A DNA stretch of 64,000 nt from positions 124,491 to 188,490 of the forward strand of contig JALCCG010000005.1 in assembly GCA_023212695.1 (NCBI GenBank). Direction: 5' to 3'. Source of the DNA: Sporisorium sorghi. Taxonomy: Eukaryota > Basidiomycota > Ustilaginomycetes > Ustilaginales > Ustilaginaceae. A program made the translations under genes and the position numbers. Positions 39,707 to 51,622 of the stretch are shown here, one piece after another (position 1 is the stretch's first letter; every line of letters starts with the position of its first letter). A model generated the notes under the pieces. It made no database searches. It was not told the DNA's origin and saw nothing but the letters and a program-made list of their open reading frames with translations.

Positions 39707-40847
39707 CGCGCTCGGCGAGTTGGACTGCCAGTCGTCGTGAATGATCGAGATGACGAAGATTGCAGGCTGATTGGATATATTAGTGAAGATTAGAGGTGAG
39801 CTCGAAGCTCGAAGCTGGTGGGAGTGAAAGAGTCGGCTGCAATCGATGTTGGGAAGACAGGGATTTCGTCGGTGACGAGTGGCGCATCTGACCTCTTCTT
39901 ATACGCTGCGAGAGAGGCTTCCCAGCTGCGCATGGGGCAAGCTCTGCTCTCTGAGTCGACGAAGATTTGACTGCTTGACTGCGCTGCTGCCAGAAGAAGG
40001 CGAGGTCCGAGGCATACTGCGATACGCCATCGGCACGTCCGACGGCGACGGCGAGGAAGAAGCAGGCGCAAATCACAGCCATTCGAGCTGCCTTTTCCTT
40101 CCGTCGGCTCCTCCATACCGCAAATGTGACTGATCGATCGAAGCAAACAGACTTGACGAGATGAGCAGTCGGCACAGCCTTGAGGCTTTTGCCAGTCCGA
40201 TAGACGAGGAGCAGAGGCAGGAAGTGACCAGCTCGATATCGTGTCGGATCAGCCGAATGCGCGCTCCCACGCTCGCCAAGCGAAGAGCAATCGTGATCAT
40301 TCTTCGAGCTTGCTTTTTGTGGCGCTTCGCACGTCGGAAAGCTTCCGAATCCGAACAAAAATATCCGGTCAGCAGGATTGCGATTGCCTCGTCACAGTCC
40401 GAACTTCGGATGAGCCGCTTGTCGATCGTGGCGAGCGAGATCGTTGCTGTCGAAATGTTCAGACTCGATGCGCTGCGAGGGAAGCAGAGACCTCCCGGGC
40501 TTGATTCTATGAAATGATATTGTTGTGTCAAAACTAGGAGAGACAGAGAATGACGGCAGCACAGCAAACAACCCCAGATACAGAACGTGAATGACTCGAA
40601 TGAAATGAGCATGATGGAGCAGAAAGTGAAAAGAAGAAGAGAGGCGAGAGTGCAAGATGCAAGCTGAGAGCAAGTGCGGACCTTGAAATTGGGGTCTTGC
40701 TTCCCTTGCAACGCCTCCCACGGACGATGATGCGTCGCCAGGCCGAATGAGGGCCATACTTACAGAGTGAGCCCAAAACCATTCTTCGAGCCTGAGCGAC
40801 CGCTGCTCGCCGAGCTGCTTCCCCAGATTGAGTTGCGATGCACACGC
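39707..40847. promoter_or_regulatory. Upstream region of the multicopper oxidase gene
   Basis: 1141 bp between the oxidase start and the HMG-CoA synthase stop (both minus). Short frames exist on both strands, but none has a recognisable domain. Confidence 0.5.
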
Positions 40848-42437
40848 TCAGTTGGCGTTGGCGGGGATGCGGCCGTACGTCCTGCGGTACATATGGTCCA
40901 CGTTCTTGAGGTAGTAAGCGCCCGGCCACAGGTTCTCGAGCAGGCCGACGGGCTTGTGGTTGACGGCGTTGTGCGTAGCCTCGCGCGTCTTGAGCGCCTC
41001 GACGTAGGTCTCGCAAGGAACAACCTTCATGCTGGCGAGGCGGTTCTTGAGGTCAGCCGCCTTGACGAGCTGCTCCGTCGAGCCGTTGACGCGGATGACA
41101 AACATGGAGGCGGCAGCACCAGAGCCGAACGAGTATAGGAGGATGCGCTTGCCCTGGATCTCTTGCGAGGCGACGTTGGAGAGCAACGAGACGAGACCGC
41201 CGTAGAGCGAAGCAGTGTACATGTTTCCGCATCGTCGCACCGTGTCCATGCCCGGCTCGAGCTTGGTCTGCTGTGCCTCCTTGCCGAAAGCGGCAAAGGC
41301 CTTCTCGACGTCCTTGTTGGTGATGGTCGATTTGCGGTCGAGCTCAGCAAAGTTGGCAGGGATCGAGGCGTATTTTTCGTTCTTGGGATCCGAGAAGAAG
41401 TCGTTGTAGAGCAATCGACCGAAACCCTTCTGAACGAGCTTCGAGTACGGGCTGTGGAAGAGCGTGAAGTCAAAGTCGTCGACCTTGATCGAGGCGAGGT
41501 TGGAGGCATCCGAGTGGCCGTTGACACCGTTGGCGGCGGCACCGTCGCGGAGCTTGGCGGCACGCCGACGGTAGGCGTCGTACGTCTTGTCGAGGCAGCC
41601 AAGGTAGGCCTGGATGGTCTCGGGGCCGTCGACCTCGGGGTATTCGGACGAGAGGTTGGGCTTGTAGAAGTCCCAGAAGTTGCTCATGTGCGTGCCGTGA
41701 GCGGGTTCGAGGACGAGCGGAGCGTCGGGGCCGATAAGCATGGCCACGGCACCAGCACCACCGACAGGGCGTGCCGAACCCTCGGCGTAGATGGCAATGT
41801 CACCGGCAACGACGATGGCGTCGCGGCCATCCCACGAGCTGCTCTCGACCCAGTTGACAGCGTTGAAGAGCGCAGCGGTACCACCGTAGCAGGCGTTCTT
41901 GCTGTCGATGCCCTCGATGTTGTTGTTGCCAGCGGGGCCAAAGAGGTCCATCAGGACGGTCTTGACCGACTTGGACTTGTCGATGATGGTCTCGGTGCCG
42001 ACGTCGAGACGGCCGATGCTGCGGGGGTCAATGTTGTTCTTTTCGAGAAGGCCAGAGACGACGGAAAGAGCAAACGAGTTGATGTCCTCGCGGTCGTCGG
42101 TGCAGGCCATGTACTTCTGGCCGAAGCCGATGGTGTACTTGCCCTTGGCTACGCCGTCAAAGTCCTCGAGCTCATCTTCCGAGATGCACTGTTAGTTGAT
42201 CGACCAGCGCGCAAAGAGAGGTAAAACTAGTGTCAGCGTCCAGAAATCTTCAGCGGTGTGGGGGAGAGGAAGTGCGACGACGTTGCAGTCTGCAGCCGCG
42301 GCGCTTGTCGCCATTTATCGTCGCTGCACTGCTAGCGTCGAGGAGGAGGAGGAGGAGGAGAAGGAGAAAGCACTCACCCTTCGGGGAAAGTAGATCTCGA
42401 TGGCCTTGATTCCGACGTTCTGAGGACGAGTCGACAT
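40848..42437 (-). CDS. ERG13: Hydroxymethylglutaryl-CoA synthase
   Basis: Two exons: 42378-42437 (20 codons) and 40848-42188, giving 466 aa. The 189-nt intron has a GTGAGT donor and a CTAACAG branch/acceptor. The enzyme condenses acetyl-CoA with acetoacetyl-CoA to HMG-CoA in the mevalonate pathway. Visible features: IKAIEIYFPRR and FDGVAKGKYTIGFGQ at the N-terminus, VGTETIIDKSKS, the nucleophile Cys in KNACYGGTAALFNAVNW (about residue 117), the catalytic His in FTLFHSPYSKLVQKGFGRL (about 265), and GSGAAASMF near the end. Length and order match cytosolic fungal HMG-CoA synthases. With the sterol acyltransferase at 17950 it is the second sterol gene here. Confidence 0.95.
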
Positions 42438-42823
42438 GTTGAAATGTTGAGTGGATGGTGGTTGGAAGGAGTGTGAAGGGAACCTGTGTGCGAGGTGAGC
42501 GGAAGGAGGTGGTGAGAGGCAGAGGAGGTTGGTTGTGGAGAGGTGGAGAGAGAGAGAGAGATTCAAAAGGTGGGTGCGAGGCCGAGAACGCACATGACAC
42601 GCTCAAGTTGCTTTCAATTCAAAATCAGTCAATACTTCCTGTTCTGCAAAATTGCCCACACGCAAGCACGCTCGCTCGCTCGTTGTTGGTTCGCTGGTTG
42701 GCCGAAGAAGAAATGCGACCCAAAGTTGCAGCCTGCATGAAGCTTCAACCTTCGAAGAGGTGAGAAGAAATCAACCCAAAAATGCAAAAGGGGAAATTTC
42801 GTGAGAAACGGGTCAACAGGTGG

Positions 42824-42865
<42 letters not shown>

Positions 42866-43445
42866 GGTTCGACAACGCGTGAGCGTGACGGAGGGCAGGC
42901 ACTGGAGCAGTCACGAGCTTTTACCTGTTCGTTTGTTTGTCTGTCGGGTGGCGGCGGCGGCGGTCAAAGCGCGCGTTGCAGATCACAGCGAAGTTGATTA
43001 TCGCCCAAGAAAAAAAGAACGAACAAACAGTGCCAGTCTGCAGGCAGGCAGAAGAAAAAGTTGGGCTCGAGTCGCCTGACGCGAACAATGGGCACACGCT
43101 CTCTCTCTCTCTCTCTCTCTCCCTCTGCGAAATCGTGCCATTTTGCGGTTGCTCGCTGCTGCATCGGGCAATTTTTGTTTCATTCTTCCTCCTTGCTCTC
43201 CCTCAAAGTGGGTCGATTTTGGCCCTTCTCAACAACGAACGCGTGATGGTGGACTGCGAGTCCGTTTTGGTCCGCGCCCAGCGACTCCTTGATCGCCCGA
43301 TTTGCCACGATCGACTCGTATCTTCCCCTTTGAGTCATGGAGTCAAGACTGCGATCACCTTAGAAAGCACCAAATGTTTCCATGACATTGAGACGATATG
43401 CCTCTACAGAGCGGAGAGCGTGAATGCGTAAGAGCTAGGATCGAC
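42438..43445. promoter_or_regulatory. Upstream region of ERG13 with a 39-base poly(A) tract
   Basis: 1008 bp between the HMG-CoA synthase start and the U2AF stop (both minus). It holds an A run at 42824-42862 and a CT run at 43094-43121. No gene is supported. Confidence 0.6.
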
Positions 43446-45590
43446 TCACGAACCAAACGCAGCACCTTTGGCCTGGGCAGCGGTATCGTCGGCATTGTGT
43501 CCGCCGTCCTCGTCGCCCGGCCAGTCGTCCTCCTTCAAGAACGCGCAGATGACCGTCCTACCGCCAAACTGACGACCCGCGATCGCGCGCAGCGCCTGGG
43601 CACAGTGCTCCGTCTCGGCGTACCGCACGTACACTCTGCCCACACCCTCGCGCTCCGCTTCTCCGGCAGGCTTGTTGTCGCCGCTGGCGCCGTCTGCGTT
43701 GCTCTCGTCCTGGGTGCGCTTCCACTGGTGCGCAGCTGCGCCTTTGCTCTCCTTCGCCGGCCGGGGCACACGCACGTCGGTGACAGCTCCATACTTTGTA
43801 CACTCGTCGCGGATGTCTTCGACGATGTCGGCGTACTCCTCGTCGTCCTGCAGCTCTTCGGGCGTTACCATGTTGAGCATCACCATGCACGACGTGGGCT
43901 CGCCAGCGTCGCCGCCCTCGCCAGCGAACTTTTGCACCGAGCTCGGCACTACCGCACCGCCGAGAGCGCCCGCGTTGGCACCCGTGGCAGCGAGCGCCTG
44001 CGCCTTCTTCTCGCTGCCCACGCTCGCGCGCTGCACGACCAGGTTGCGGTCGCCCAGCTCCATCCCGTTGAGACCCTGGCACGCGAGATCGGTCAGCGCC
44101 GTGTCGACGTACTCGCAAAACGCGAACCCTTTGGACGCGCCCGTGCCTGTGTCTTTTACTAGATTGAACGCACGCAGCTCGCCAAACGCCTGCAGCAGCT
44201 CGATCACCTGGTCGTCCGTCAGATACGTCGGCAATCCACCGACAAAGATCTTGTATGGCGAGTCGGGCACGTTGGTGCTGATCACACCGGGCACATGGAT
44301 GTTAGCAGCAGGACGCACGTCGGGGCCCGTGTAATCCTTGGGACGTCGAATCTTGAGCGATTGCGCCTGGAACACGATGCCATCGAACGACATGGCGTTG
44401 GTCGCCTCTTCCGGATGGCGGAACTCGACAAACGCATAGCCCTTGTCGACGTTGACCTGCGCCGACACGGCTGGCTCGCCAGGTTCGGTGCCGAGCTTGA
44501 GCTTGAGCATCTGCTCGTTGAAGAATGCGACGATGTTTTGCTCGTTGGTTTGGTGCGTGACGTTGCCGACGTAGAGCCGGCGCGCTTGTCGGTTGGCATT
44601 CTGAGCAGCGAGTTCGGCTGCAGAAGGTCCCTGCTGCTGCGATGAGGGATAGGAACCATTGTCGACGCCGCCAAACCCGCCTTGGGGCGAGTAAGGTTGA
44701 CCGTGAGGCGGCTGTTGCGAGCGCGGATACGCATGCTGTGGATGCGTATTGGGATGCGGATACGCCTGATCGTGCTGAGGCGGGTAAGGCTGTCGAGCGT
44801 GCGCATGCGGTCCACCGCGAGGAGGATGGATGGGCTGCCCACCCATGTGGATCGGTGGCAGCGGCAACCCTACACCGGGCGGCACACCTGGACCATTTAC
44901 GCCGAGATTGACGGGCGGCATACCCACAAGTCGAGTCTGACCAGGAATGCCAAACAGACCTGTAGCTTTGGCGGCGAGAGCGCTGGTGCCTTCGAATCCA
45001 GGTGCGGGGATGTCCCATTTCGAGTCAGTCCTGACGTGCTCGCTGATAGGGATGGTGCCTTCAGGTGTGGGGCTGCGACGTACCGACGGACTGCTGTCAC
45101 GCCCTTCAGCACTCCTCCAGTCGCCGCCTCGACTGCGACCGCCTCGGTCGTGGTAATAGTCGTCGCCGTCGTCGTATCTGGACCGCTCCCTGCGAGACGA
45201 GTATCGATCGTCGCCTCGGTCGCGGTAATCTCGCCGATACGAGTAGCCGTCCCTGCCATCCCTTCCGTCGCGACTTCCTCGACTTGCGCCTCCGCTGTAG
45301 TAGTCGTCGTCTCTGCGCCTGCGACGACGCTGTTCATCCTCATCCCTGTCGCGTCGATCCCGATCGCGGTCATCCCGCTGCGACTTGCGTGGATATCGAT
45401 CCTGGTCGTCCCGGTCGTCTACATCTCTGCGTTTGCGTGAGCTTGTAGATGCACTGCGATCGTCTTCGTATGCATCTCTCCCCGACCTGCGATCTCTGCG
45501 GTCTCGGTCTCGACCCGAGGAGCTGTTGGTGGCTTTGCTTCGAACCTCGTCCTCGATGCCGGCCAAGAAGGCTTCGGAAGAATCCGCCAT
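43446..45590 (-). CDS. U2AF large subunit (splicing factor)
   Basis: 714 aa, one exon. The large U2AF subunit binds the polypyrimidine tract and recruits U2 snRNP to the branch site. It starts with an Arg/Asp/Ser-rich RS-like region (about 20-200) and a Pro/His/Gln-rich linker. Then come RRM1 (about 333-415; RRLYVGNVTH, GYAFVEF), RRM2 (about 447-525; YKIFVGGLPTYLTDDQV, GFAFCEY), and a C-terminal UHM-type RRM (about 565-690; SCMVMLNMVTPEEL, GRVYVRYAE, FGGRTVICAFLKEDDW). The UHM binds SF1/branch-point protein in relatives. An Asp/Asn-rich insert lies inside the UHM. It diverges from PRP40 with 304 bp between the starts. Confidence 0.94.
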   Translation of the reverse strand: MADSSEAFLAGIEDEVRSKATNSSSGRDRDRRDRRSGRDAYEDDRSASTSSRKRRDVDDRDDQDRYPRKSQRDDRDRDRRDRDEDEQRRRRRRDDDYYSGGASRGSRDGRDGRDGYSYRRDYRDRGDDRYSSRRERSRYDDGDDYYHDRGGRSRGGDWRSAEGRDSSPSVRRSPTPEGTIPISEHVRTDSKWDIPAPGFEGTSALAAKATGLFGIPGQTRLVGMPPVNLGVNGPGVPPGVGLPLPPIHMGGQPIHPPRGGPHAHARQPYPPQHDQAYPHPNTHPQHAYPRSQQPPHGQPYSPQGGFGGVDNGSYPSSQQQGPSAAELAAQNANRQARRLYVGNVTHQTNEQNIVAFFNEQMLKLKLGTEPGEPAVSAQVNVDKGYAFVEFRHPEEATNAMSFDGIVFQAQSLKIRRPKDYTGPDVRPAANIHVPGVISTNVPDSPYKIFVGGLPTYLTDDQVIELLQAFGELRAFNLVKDTGTGASKGFAFCEYVDTALTDLACQGLNGMELGDRNLVVQRASVGSEKKAQALAATGANAGALGGAVVPSSVQKFAGEGGDAGEPTSCMVMLNMVTPEELQDDEEYADIVEDIRDECTKYGAVTDVRVPRPAKESKGAAAHQWKRTQDESNADGASGDNKPAGEAEREGVGRVYVRYAETEHCAQALRAIAGRQFGGRTVICAFLKEDDWPGDEDGGHNADDTAAQAKGAAFGS

Positions 45591-45894
45591 GATTGCGTAT
45601 CGAATCGCCTAGAGCTGTGTCGCAAGCGTTGAGCGTGAGAAGGATGAGTGATGTCAAAGCGGATGGAGCGAAGCAAAGCAAAGGAAGAGCCGAAAGTGAC
45701 CCGCGACTGTCTGGAAATGCGAAATCAACTGCAAAACGCCATAAATTCTCGGCTGCTGCTCTGCTTTCTGTTTCCCGAAATCCGATTTCTTGAAAAAGCT
45801 TTGCAAGAAAGGGTTCGAAGAAAGAAGAAACTCAGCTCTCAACTCCACCATCTCCCTCTATCGCAAGACAATCCGTCCACTCACGCTGCCCAAC
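45591..45894. promoter_or_regulatory. Divergent promoter between two splicing-factor genes
   Basis: 304 bp separate the U2AF ATG (minus) and the PRP40 ATG (plus). No TATA box is evident on either strand. Confidence 0.6.
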
Positions 45895-47868
45895 ATGTCA
45901 GCGCCATCCATACCCTGGACAGAGCACCACACACCCGAAGGCCGCCCCTACTGGTACCACACCCTCGAACGGCGCTCGGTATGGGAGAAGCCATCGGAGC
46001 TCAAAACCCCGCGCGAACGAGCGCTCGAAGCGACCCCCTGGAAAGAGTACAAGTCGGGCGATCGATCGTACTACGTCCACAGCGTTACCAAGCAGTCCAC
46101 GTGGACGCTGCCTGCTGAGCTCAAGCAGATCCTGGATCAGTACCCTGTCGATGGTGCTCCTACTAGCTCGGCCGCGGCGTCTCCGCAGGTTGGGAGTCAT
46201 TCGCAGTCTCCCGCGTTTGCGCGGTCTCCCATGGCGTCGCAGAGTCCGTTCCCTGCAATCGGTGGACATTCCTCGCCAGGTGGTGCAGCGAGAGGCGCAG
46301 GAGTGAACTCGCCCACCCCCATCCTCCCTCGCACTGCTGCTTCCGGCTCCAACACCCCCCTCACACCCAACACCGCCGCAACACCCGCCTCCCGCCCCAC
46401 CGCTCCACCCGCAACGCACCAAACCATGTCCGGCACAACCGAGCTCAACTTCAAAGGCGACAAGGAAGCCGCTGAAGCCGCGTTCCTCCAACTTCTCGCC
46501 GACACAGGCGTCGACGTCGACTGGACCTGGGAAACCACCATGCGCAGCATCATCACCAACCCGCTCTACAAGGCGCTCAAGACGATCGCCGAGCGCAAAG
46601 CTGCGTTCCACAAGCACATCGATGCGCTGCGTCGCACACGAGCAGCCGAGGCGGCGGCGCGGCGGGAGGCGCTGCTGCCGGCGTTCCGCGAGCTGGTGGC
46701 GCGGGAGAAGAGGGTGAAGAGCTATTCGAGTTTTGCGACGGTGCGCAAGTTTGCGGGGGGTAGTGCGACGTGGAAGCGCGCAGGGGGGGAGGAGGAGGCG
46801 AGGGAGCTGGTGGAGGCTGTGTTGAAGGAGATGAGGGAGGCGGAGAGGGAGGAGGAGGAGCGCGTGAGGAAGAGGAACAGGCAGATGCTCATGGCGCTGC
46901 TGACGACGTTCGAGGCGGATGTGTTTACGCGCTGGCGCGATGCGCACCGGACCATCCTCGAGTCGCAGGAGTACATCGATGATGCGCATCTCAGCACGAT
47001 GGATCTCGGCGACATGCTCGCTGTATTCGAAGAGCTGATAAAAGGCATCGAGCGGGACGCGGACGCAGCTGCGCGCAAAGAGGCAGATGCCAAGCGCCGC
47101 CGCGAGCGCCAGAACCGCGATGCGTTCAAAACCCTCCTGCGTTCACTGCGCGACGAAGGCCGGATCCAGGCGCGCTCGACGTGGGGCGACGTGTATCCCC
47201 TCATCAGAGACCACTCGGCTTTCCGCGCCGCGCTCGGCCAGCCCGGGTCGACGCCACTCGACCTATTCTACGACCTAGTCGACGAGCTCGACCAGCAGCT
47301 CGAAAAACAAACCGCCGACGCGCTCCAGCACATCACCGCACAGGGACACGACGTCACACCCTCAACTACCCCCGACGAATTCGCCGCCTGGACCGCAGGC
47401 GTAGACGTCCCCCGCGACACACTCGACCAGATCTACCGCGAGCTCGTGGCGTACCTCGCCGACGAGGCGGAGCGCAAGAGCGCCGAGGAGCGCCGCAAGC
47501 TCGAGCGCAAGTTCCGGCACCAGATCGAGGATCTGCGCTATGCATTCAAAAAAGTGGATCCGCCGCTGGACCTCGATGCGGCCTGGGCGGACGTGCTGCC
47601 GAGGGTGGAGCACCTGGACGAGTACAAGCAGGCGCAGCGCGAGGATGGAAGGGTGGCGCAGTGGGCGTGGGACAAATTTGTGAGGCGGCAGAGGGAGAAG
47701 GAGCGCGAGGGGGTCGAAGGGAGGAAGCGCAAGGAGCGCGGTGCGTCGCCTGAGAAGGTGAACGGTGAGTCAGGCGAGGGTCAGAAGGCCGAGGAGACGG
47801 CTGCGAAGAGGGCGAGGAGGGAGAATGGCGATGACGACGACTCGGAGCCGGAGGAGGGTCAAGTGTAG
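45895..47868 (+). CDS. PRP40: Prp40-like U1 snRNP splicing factor (WW and FF domains)
   Basis: 657 aa from the ATG at 45895 (MSAPSIPW). The frame is open from 45790, but that part is promoter-like and the first WW domain begins right after this ATG. Prp40 belongs to U1 snRNP and bridges the 5' splice site to branch-site proteins. Two WW domains lie near residues 6-36 (IPWTEHHTPEGRPYWYHT) and 47-77 (TPWKEYKSGDRSYYVHS). A Pro/Ser/Thr linker follows, then several FF domains (about 185-600), e.g. EAAFLQLLADTGVDVDWTWE and YKALKTIAERKAAFHKHI. The tail is rich in Lys, Arg and Glu and ends EPEEGQV. Confidence 0.93.
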   Translation: MSAPSIPWTEHHTPEGRPYWYHTLERRSVWEKPSELKTPRERALEATPWKEYKSGDRSYYVHSVTKQSTWTLPAELKQILDQYPVDGAPTSSAAASPQVGSHSQSPAFARSPMASQSPFPAIGGHSSPGGAARGAGVNSPTPILPRTAASGSNTPLTPNTAATPASRPTAPPATHQTMSGTTELNFKGDKEAAEAAFLQLLADTGVDVDWTWETTMRSIITNPLYKALKTIAERKAAFHKHIDALRRTRAAEAAARREALLPAFRELVAREKRVKSYSSFATVRKFAGGSATWKRAGGEEEARELVEAVLKEMREAEREEEERVRKRNRQMLMALLTTFEADVFTRWRDAHRTILESQEYIDDAHLSTMDLGDMLAVFEELIKGIERDADAAARKEADAKRRRERQNRDAFKTLLRSLRDEGRIQARSTWGDVYPLIRDHSAFRAALGQPGSTPLDLFYDLVDELDQQLEKQTADALQHITAQGHDVTPSTTPDEFAAWTAGVDVPRDTLDQIYRELVAYLADEAERKSAEERRKLERKFRHQIEDLRYAFKKVDPPLDLDAAWADVLPRVEHLDEYKQAQREDGRVAQWAWDKFVRRQREKEREGVEGRKRKERGASPEKVNGESGEGQKAEETAAKRARRENGDDDDSEPEEGQV

Positions 47869-48299
47869 ACGACTCCGCTTTGTGAGGCAAGAGATTGACG
47901 TTTCAAACTGCTCCGCATCGTTGCACGAACGTCCTGTTGTGCATCGCTTTCCCCAGCCTGTGTTTGCCTCACGTGTGAGCCTCTGAGCAGGTCCCATCTC
48001 GACATCGACGTGCGACAGTCCCCTCGCTCCAGACCAAAACACACACGCAACCACAGCCATCCACCTTGCAAGACTGTTGAACAGAGGTTCAAGATTCGAC
48101 GGAAACAGCGAGGCGTGCAAAACAAGAAACGGTAGGTAGTACAAACGAGACTATGGTCCGGGAGCCTTCGTGGCCCTTCAGCGCCATGTCTGTGCGAGGG
48201 TTGGTGGGTGGTGGTAGTGACGAGTGAGTGAGATGGGTCAGAATGTTCCATAGTGTGTGACGACAAGAGATATCCAGAGCAAGATCTTCCTTCAAGACC
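47869..48299. other. Convergent 3' regions of PRP40 and CDC55
   Basis: 431 bp between two convergent stop codons. It should hold both 3' UTRs and terminators; nothing else is seen. Confidence 0.5.
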
Positions 48300-50236
48300 C
48301 TACGCCATCGGGATACCTGCCGGATTGTTGGCCGAGAAGATGAACAAATTGTTCGTTGCAGCGATGGCGATCGTGTTCTCCTTTGGGTGGTAGCTAGCGT
48401 GCAGGATCTTCTTGTTGAAGTCCGGATTGTCCAGATTAATCTGACCCGGAGCGCCCAGTGTGCTGTTGGCGCCCTTGTTGCCCTTCTTGCCAGCCCCCGC
48501 CATGCGCTTGGCCTTGAACGCCGACTTGTCCGCCTGCAGCACCACGTCCGAGCTGTCGTCCTTGTCGAAGATGTGGAAGTAGTTGTTGTAGCTCCCCGTA
48601 AGCACTTTTTTACCGTCGGGACCCCAGAGCGCCTCGAACTTGTCAAAGATGTGGTCGTTCTCGTACAGGTCGCACAGCTTCGAACGGAGATGGTCGTGGA
48701 TCGGGATGGTTTTCACCGGCTTGTTCTCCATGTTGACGTCCCAGATCTTGAGCGTGAGGTAGTCGCGCGAGAGAATGTAACGTCCGTCTCGCGAGAACTT
48801 GACGTCGGATATGCTGCTGATGATCTCGCTGAAGAACGACTTGCTCGCCGGATCTTCTTCCTCTTCAAACTGCTTGGCGTGCGCATCGCACAGCGCCGAG
48901 TCGCGCATGTCAGCCAGCTTGATGGTGCCCTTGGAGCTCGAGTAGACAAACTGGTTGCAGTGGATCGGGTGGAACTCGGCAGCCGTAATGACTTCTGTCA
49001 GCTCCTCCATGTTGACCGGCTTAATGTCGACAATGTCTGTGAGAGGCAGCAAAACGAAGAGTCTGTCAGCAACCACCATCTGCGAGTTGGGAGCGCCTCC
49101 GCACGCCACACTTACTGAAGCTCTGATCGCTGATGTTGAGGTTCCACAGGTTGATGCGCAGATCATCGGCACTGATGTACGTCTCGCCATCCGAGTTGAC
49201 GGAGATCGAGTTGATGTGGTAGGCATGCGCGTTGGCGTAGATCTTGCGTGGCACGGCGGCGATGATGGTGTCGACGGGTGTGAGGCGGGGCAGACGAAGC
49301 CCGACACCGCTGCCGGGCACTGGTGTGGGGACGGGAAGCAAGGATGGGTGCACATCTGGGTCGCGCGTCTGGCCGTAGCCCATGTCGTTGTGGTTGTTCT
49401 CGGCTACGAGCTTGAGTGTCTTTTCGAACACCTTCCAAAGCTTGATCGTCTTGTCTGTAGCCGAGTGTGAATCGGTATAGAGAAAAAGTCAGTGTGCTTC
49501 GTCTTGAAAGCAGAAGCGTGGGTTTGATACGCACCATTTGTACTGAGCAAAAAGTGAGCAGCATTCTGTCTTTTGCACCACTTGATCTTGTTGATCTTTT
49601 CTTCGATTTCGAGCGACTTGAGGTAGTCGAACTCTGGCTCGTGCGACTGGAACTCGGTGTGGAACTTGTACTCGCAGCCCTTTTTCTGTTGGATAGCACA
49701 GGAGGAAGGAGGGGAAAGCAATCAGTATGCGAGACTCGACGACAAACAGCTTTTCGATCGCAAATGACGACGGCTGGGGCTACTTACAGAGTCATTGCGC
49801 TCGAAGAGAACGACACGACCACCCTTGTCACCTGTAGCCAGATAGTCACCGGTATGGTCAAACTCGACCGTCGAGATGATATCGGCTGTTGAGCACAAAG
49901 ACAAGCAACGAGAGAAGTGAGGCGAGATTGATGGTCAGTGGCGTGTCGAGACGGACGAGCACCGGCACGCGACGGAAAGGCGGAAGCCAAGTCTTCAACC
50001 TGCTTGCTCCAACGTAACAGCTCTGACTGCGGGCAGGGGGTCATCCCGCAAAACGAGCCATAATCCGCACTATCGCGACCCCAGCTCCGCTGATGTATGC
50101 AACGACAACACGACGGCTGCCAATCCGGTGGTCTTTGTGCAAGCAACTTACCTTCGGTGATCTCCTCGACCTCGCCCTTGTCTCCGAAGCACTGGGCGAA
50201 GCGCCATCCTCCGGACGGATCTCCGTCCTTCTCCAT
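48300..50236 (-). CDS. CDC55: PP2A regulatory B subunit (Cdc55/PR55)
   Basis: Five exons: 50152-50236, 49788-49885, 49535-49685, 49116-49454, 48300-49036, giving 469 aa. All donors are GTAAGT or GTGCGT, acceptors are CAG, and every junction keeps phase. The B subunit is a seven-blade WD40 propeller that gives protein phosphatase 2A its substrate choice in mitosis and morphogenesis. Family segments are clear: [83 protein letters not shown] Gly/Pro-rich insert lies near residues 135-165. Length agrees with fungal homologues (about 450-530). It is the most intron-rich long gene in the window. Confidence 0.95.
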
Positions 50237-51622
50237 TATGGTATGATTCGGGTGTATGAGAGCGATGTAGCAGTGTTGGCGATGCGAATGTCCAGAACGA
50301 GGCGGAACGGAGCTCGAGAGGAAATGCTTTGCACCGTTGTACGAGCAGCTAGTGGAGCGGCAAGTCGATCAGGCGTGGTGCAGGTGATTGTTGAGCGCGC
50401 TGAGGACGTATTGCTGGCAAGTCGATCTAAGAAGCAGCGGAGGCAAAAGGTGCTGAGCTGGAGGATGGTGGTGGTATGCAGCTAAGCTTGGAATGTCGGA
50501 GACGATCCACGAAGGAGCAATGCAGTGACAACGAGCGCGTGTGTGTGTGTGTGTGGCTGAAGAGAGAGAGGCCGTGTACACGCAGGATCGGTTGCGACGA
50601 GAAGATCGACTGCTGGAGAGCGACGTCGATGTCGAGCACCGTCGTTGGTCGATAGCACGTAGTCGGGACGCGTTTGGCCCAAGTTCCGGTGCGAGCCGAG
50701 TTGAGAGATCGACAAACAGTGGTCCAGAAGGTCTCGATCGCCTTGTGTGTTCTGCAAGAAGAAGCGAGCAGCCGTAGTATATTGCCGTTCGTTGCAGAGA
50801 GCGCGTTGCGTTGCGTAGTTTGATTCGTGTGGCAGGTCGAGGATGTGGTTGATGGCGATGAATAGTCAAGTTGGTGGAGGACGATTAAAATTGATTGGCT
50901 GTGGATTATTTTTCTTTTTGCGCTTGATCGGTGCTTTTTTGCCTGAGAGAGAGTCAGTCACGCCAACGGTGCGCAGCGGCAAATGTGATTTTATTTTTTC
51001 CCTTTTTTTTTTTTCCCCGACCACATCGCGCTCTGCTGTCACAAGTAGACGCATTTTTCTGCATTTTTCCTCCTTGGTTGCAGCTCCGCGAGAATTTGTT
51101 GCAAGCAGGCCTGCGCCGCCACACGAGTCAGGCGAATTCAGCTTTGGGTCGCACAAAAAGCGCACTGACCTGATTGACGATGGCTAGGTGTATCGATGCA
51201 GAACCGTGCCCTTTCACTTTGTCCTTGCTCAATAGACGGCGGCGTAGAGAGAGAGCAAGGGCACGGATCATCGTGGACCTCGCATCTTTACCGCTCATTG
51301 CTTAAATTTTCGTGCTCGCCAGGAAAACAGCTTTGCAAAAAATGGTACCGAAAAATACAGCCACAAAAAAGGCGCAGGAAAAAAAAAAAAAAAAAAAAAA
51401 AAAGTCGACTCGAGTGTGCACAAGCCATTTTTCATTTCCTCTGCCTCCATCAGATCGGGGAACAGGGATCGGCTCGCTGCTAGTGCCGATTCGATCGCGG
51501 TGTCAGAAACCAATCTTCCTCATACAGCATTCAGCGGCCAGCGTCTTTTGCACACACACACACACCTCGGACTCAGTAGACACAGTCAACAAGGAAAGGC
51601 ACATGAACAATCATATTGATGA
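50237..51622. promoter_or_regulatory. Upstream region of CDC55
   Basis: 1386 bp between the CDC55 start and the BIM1-like stop (both minus). It holds a GT run at about 50539-50553, a T run near 51003-51014 and a 25-base A run at 51379-51403. No gene is supported. Confidence 0.5.

Noticed and set aside
45790..45894. 35-codon N-terminal extension of Prp40
   Set aside because: Lies in the short divergent promoter; WW1 starts just after the ATG at 45895.
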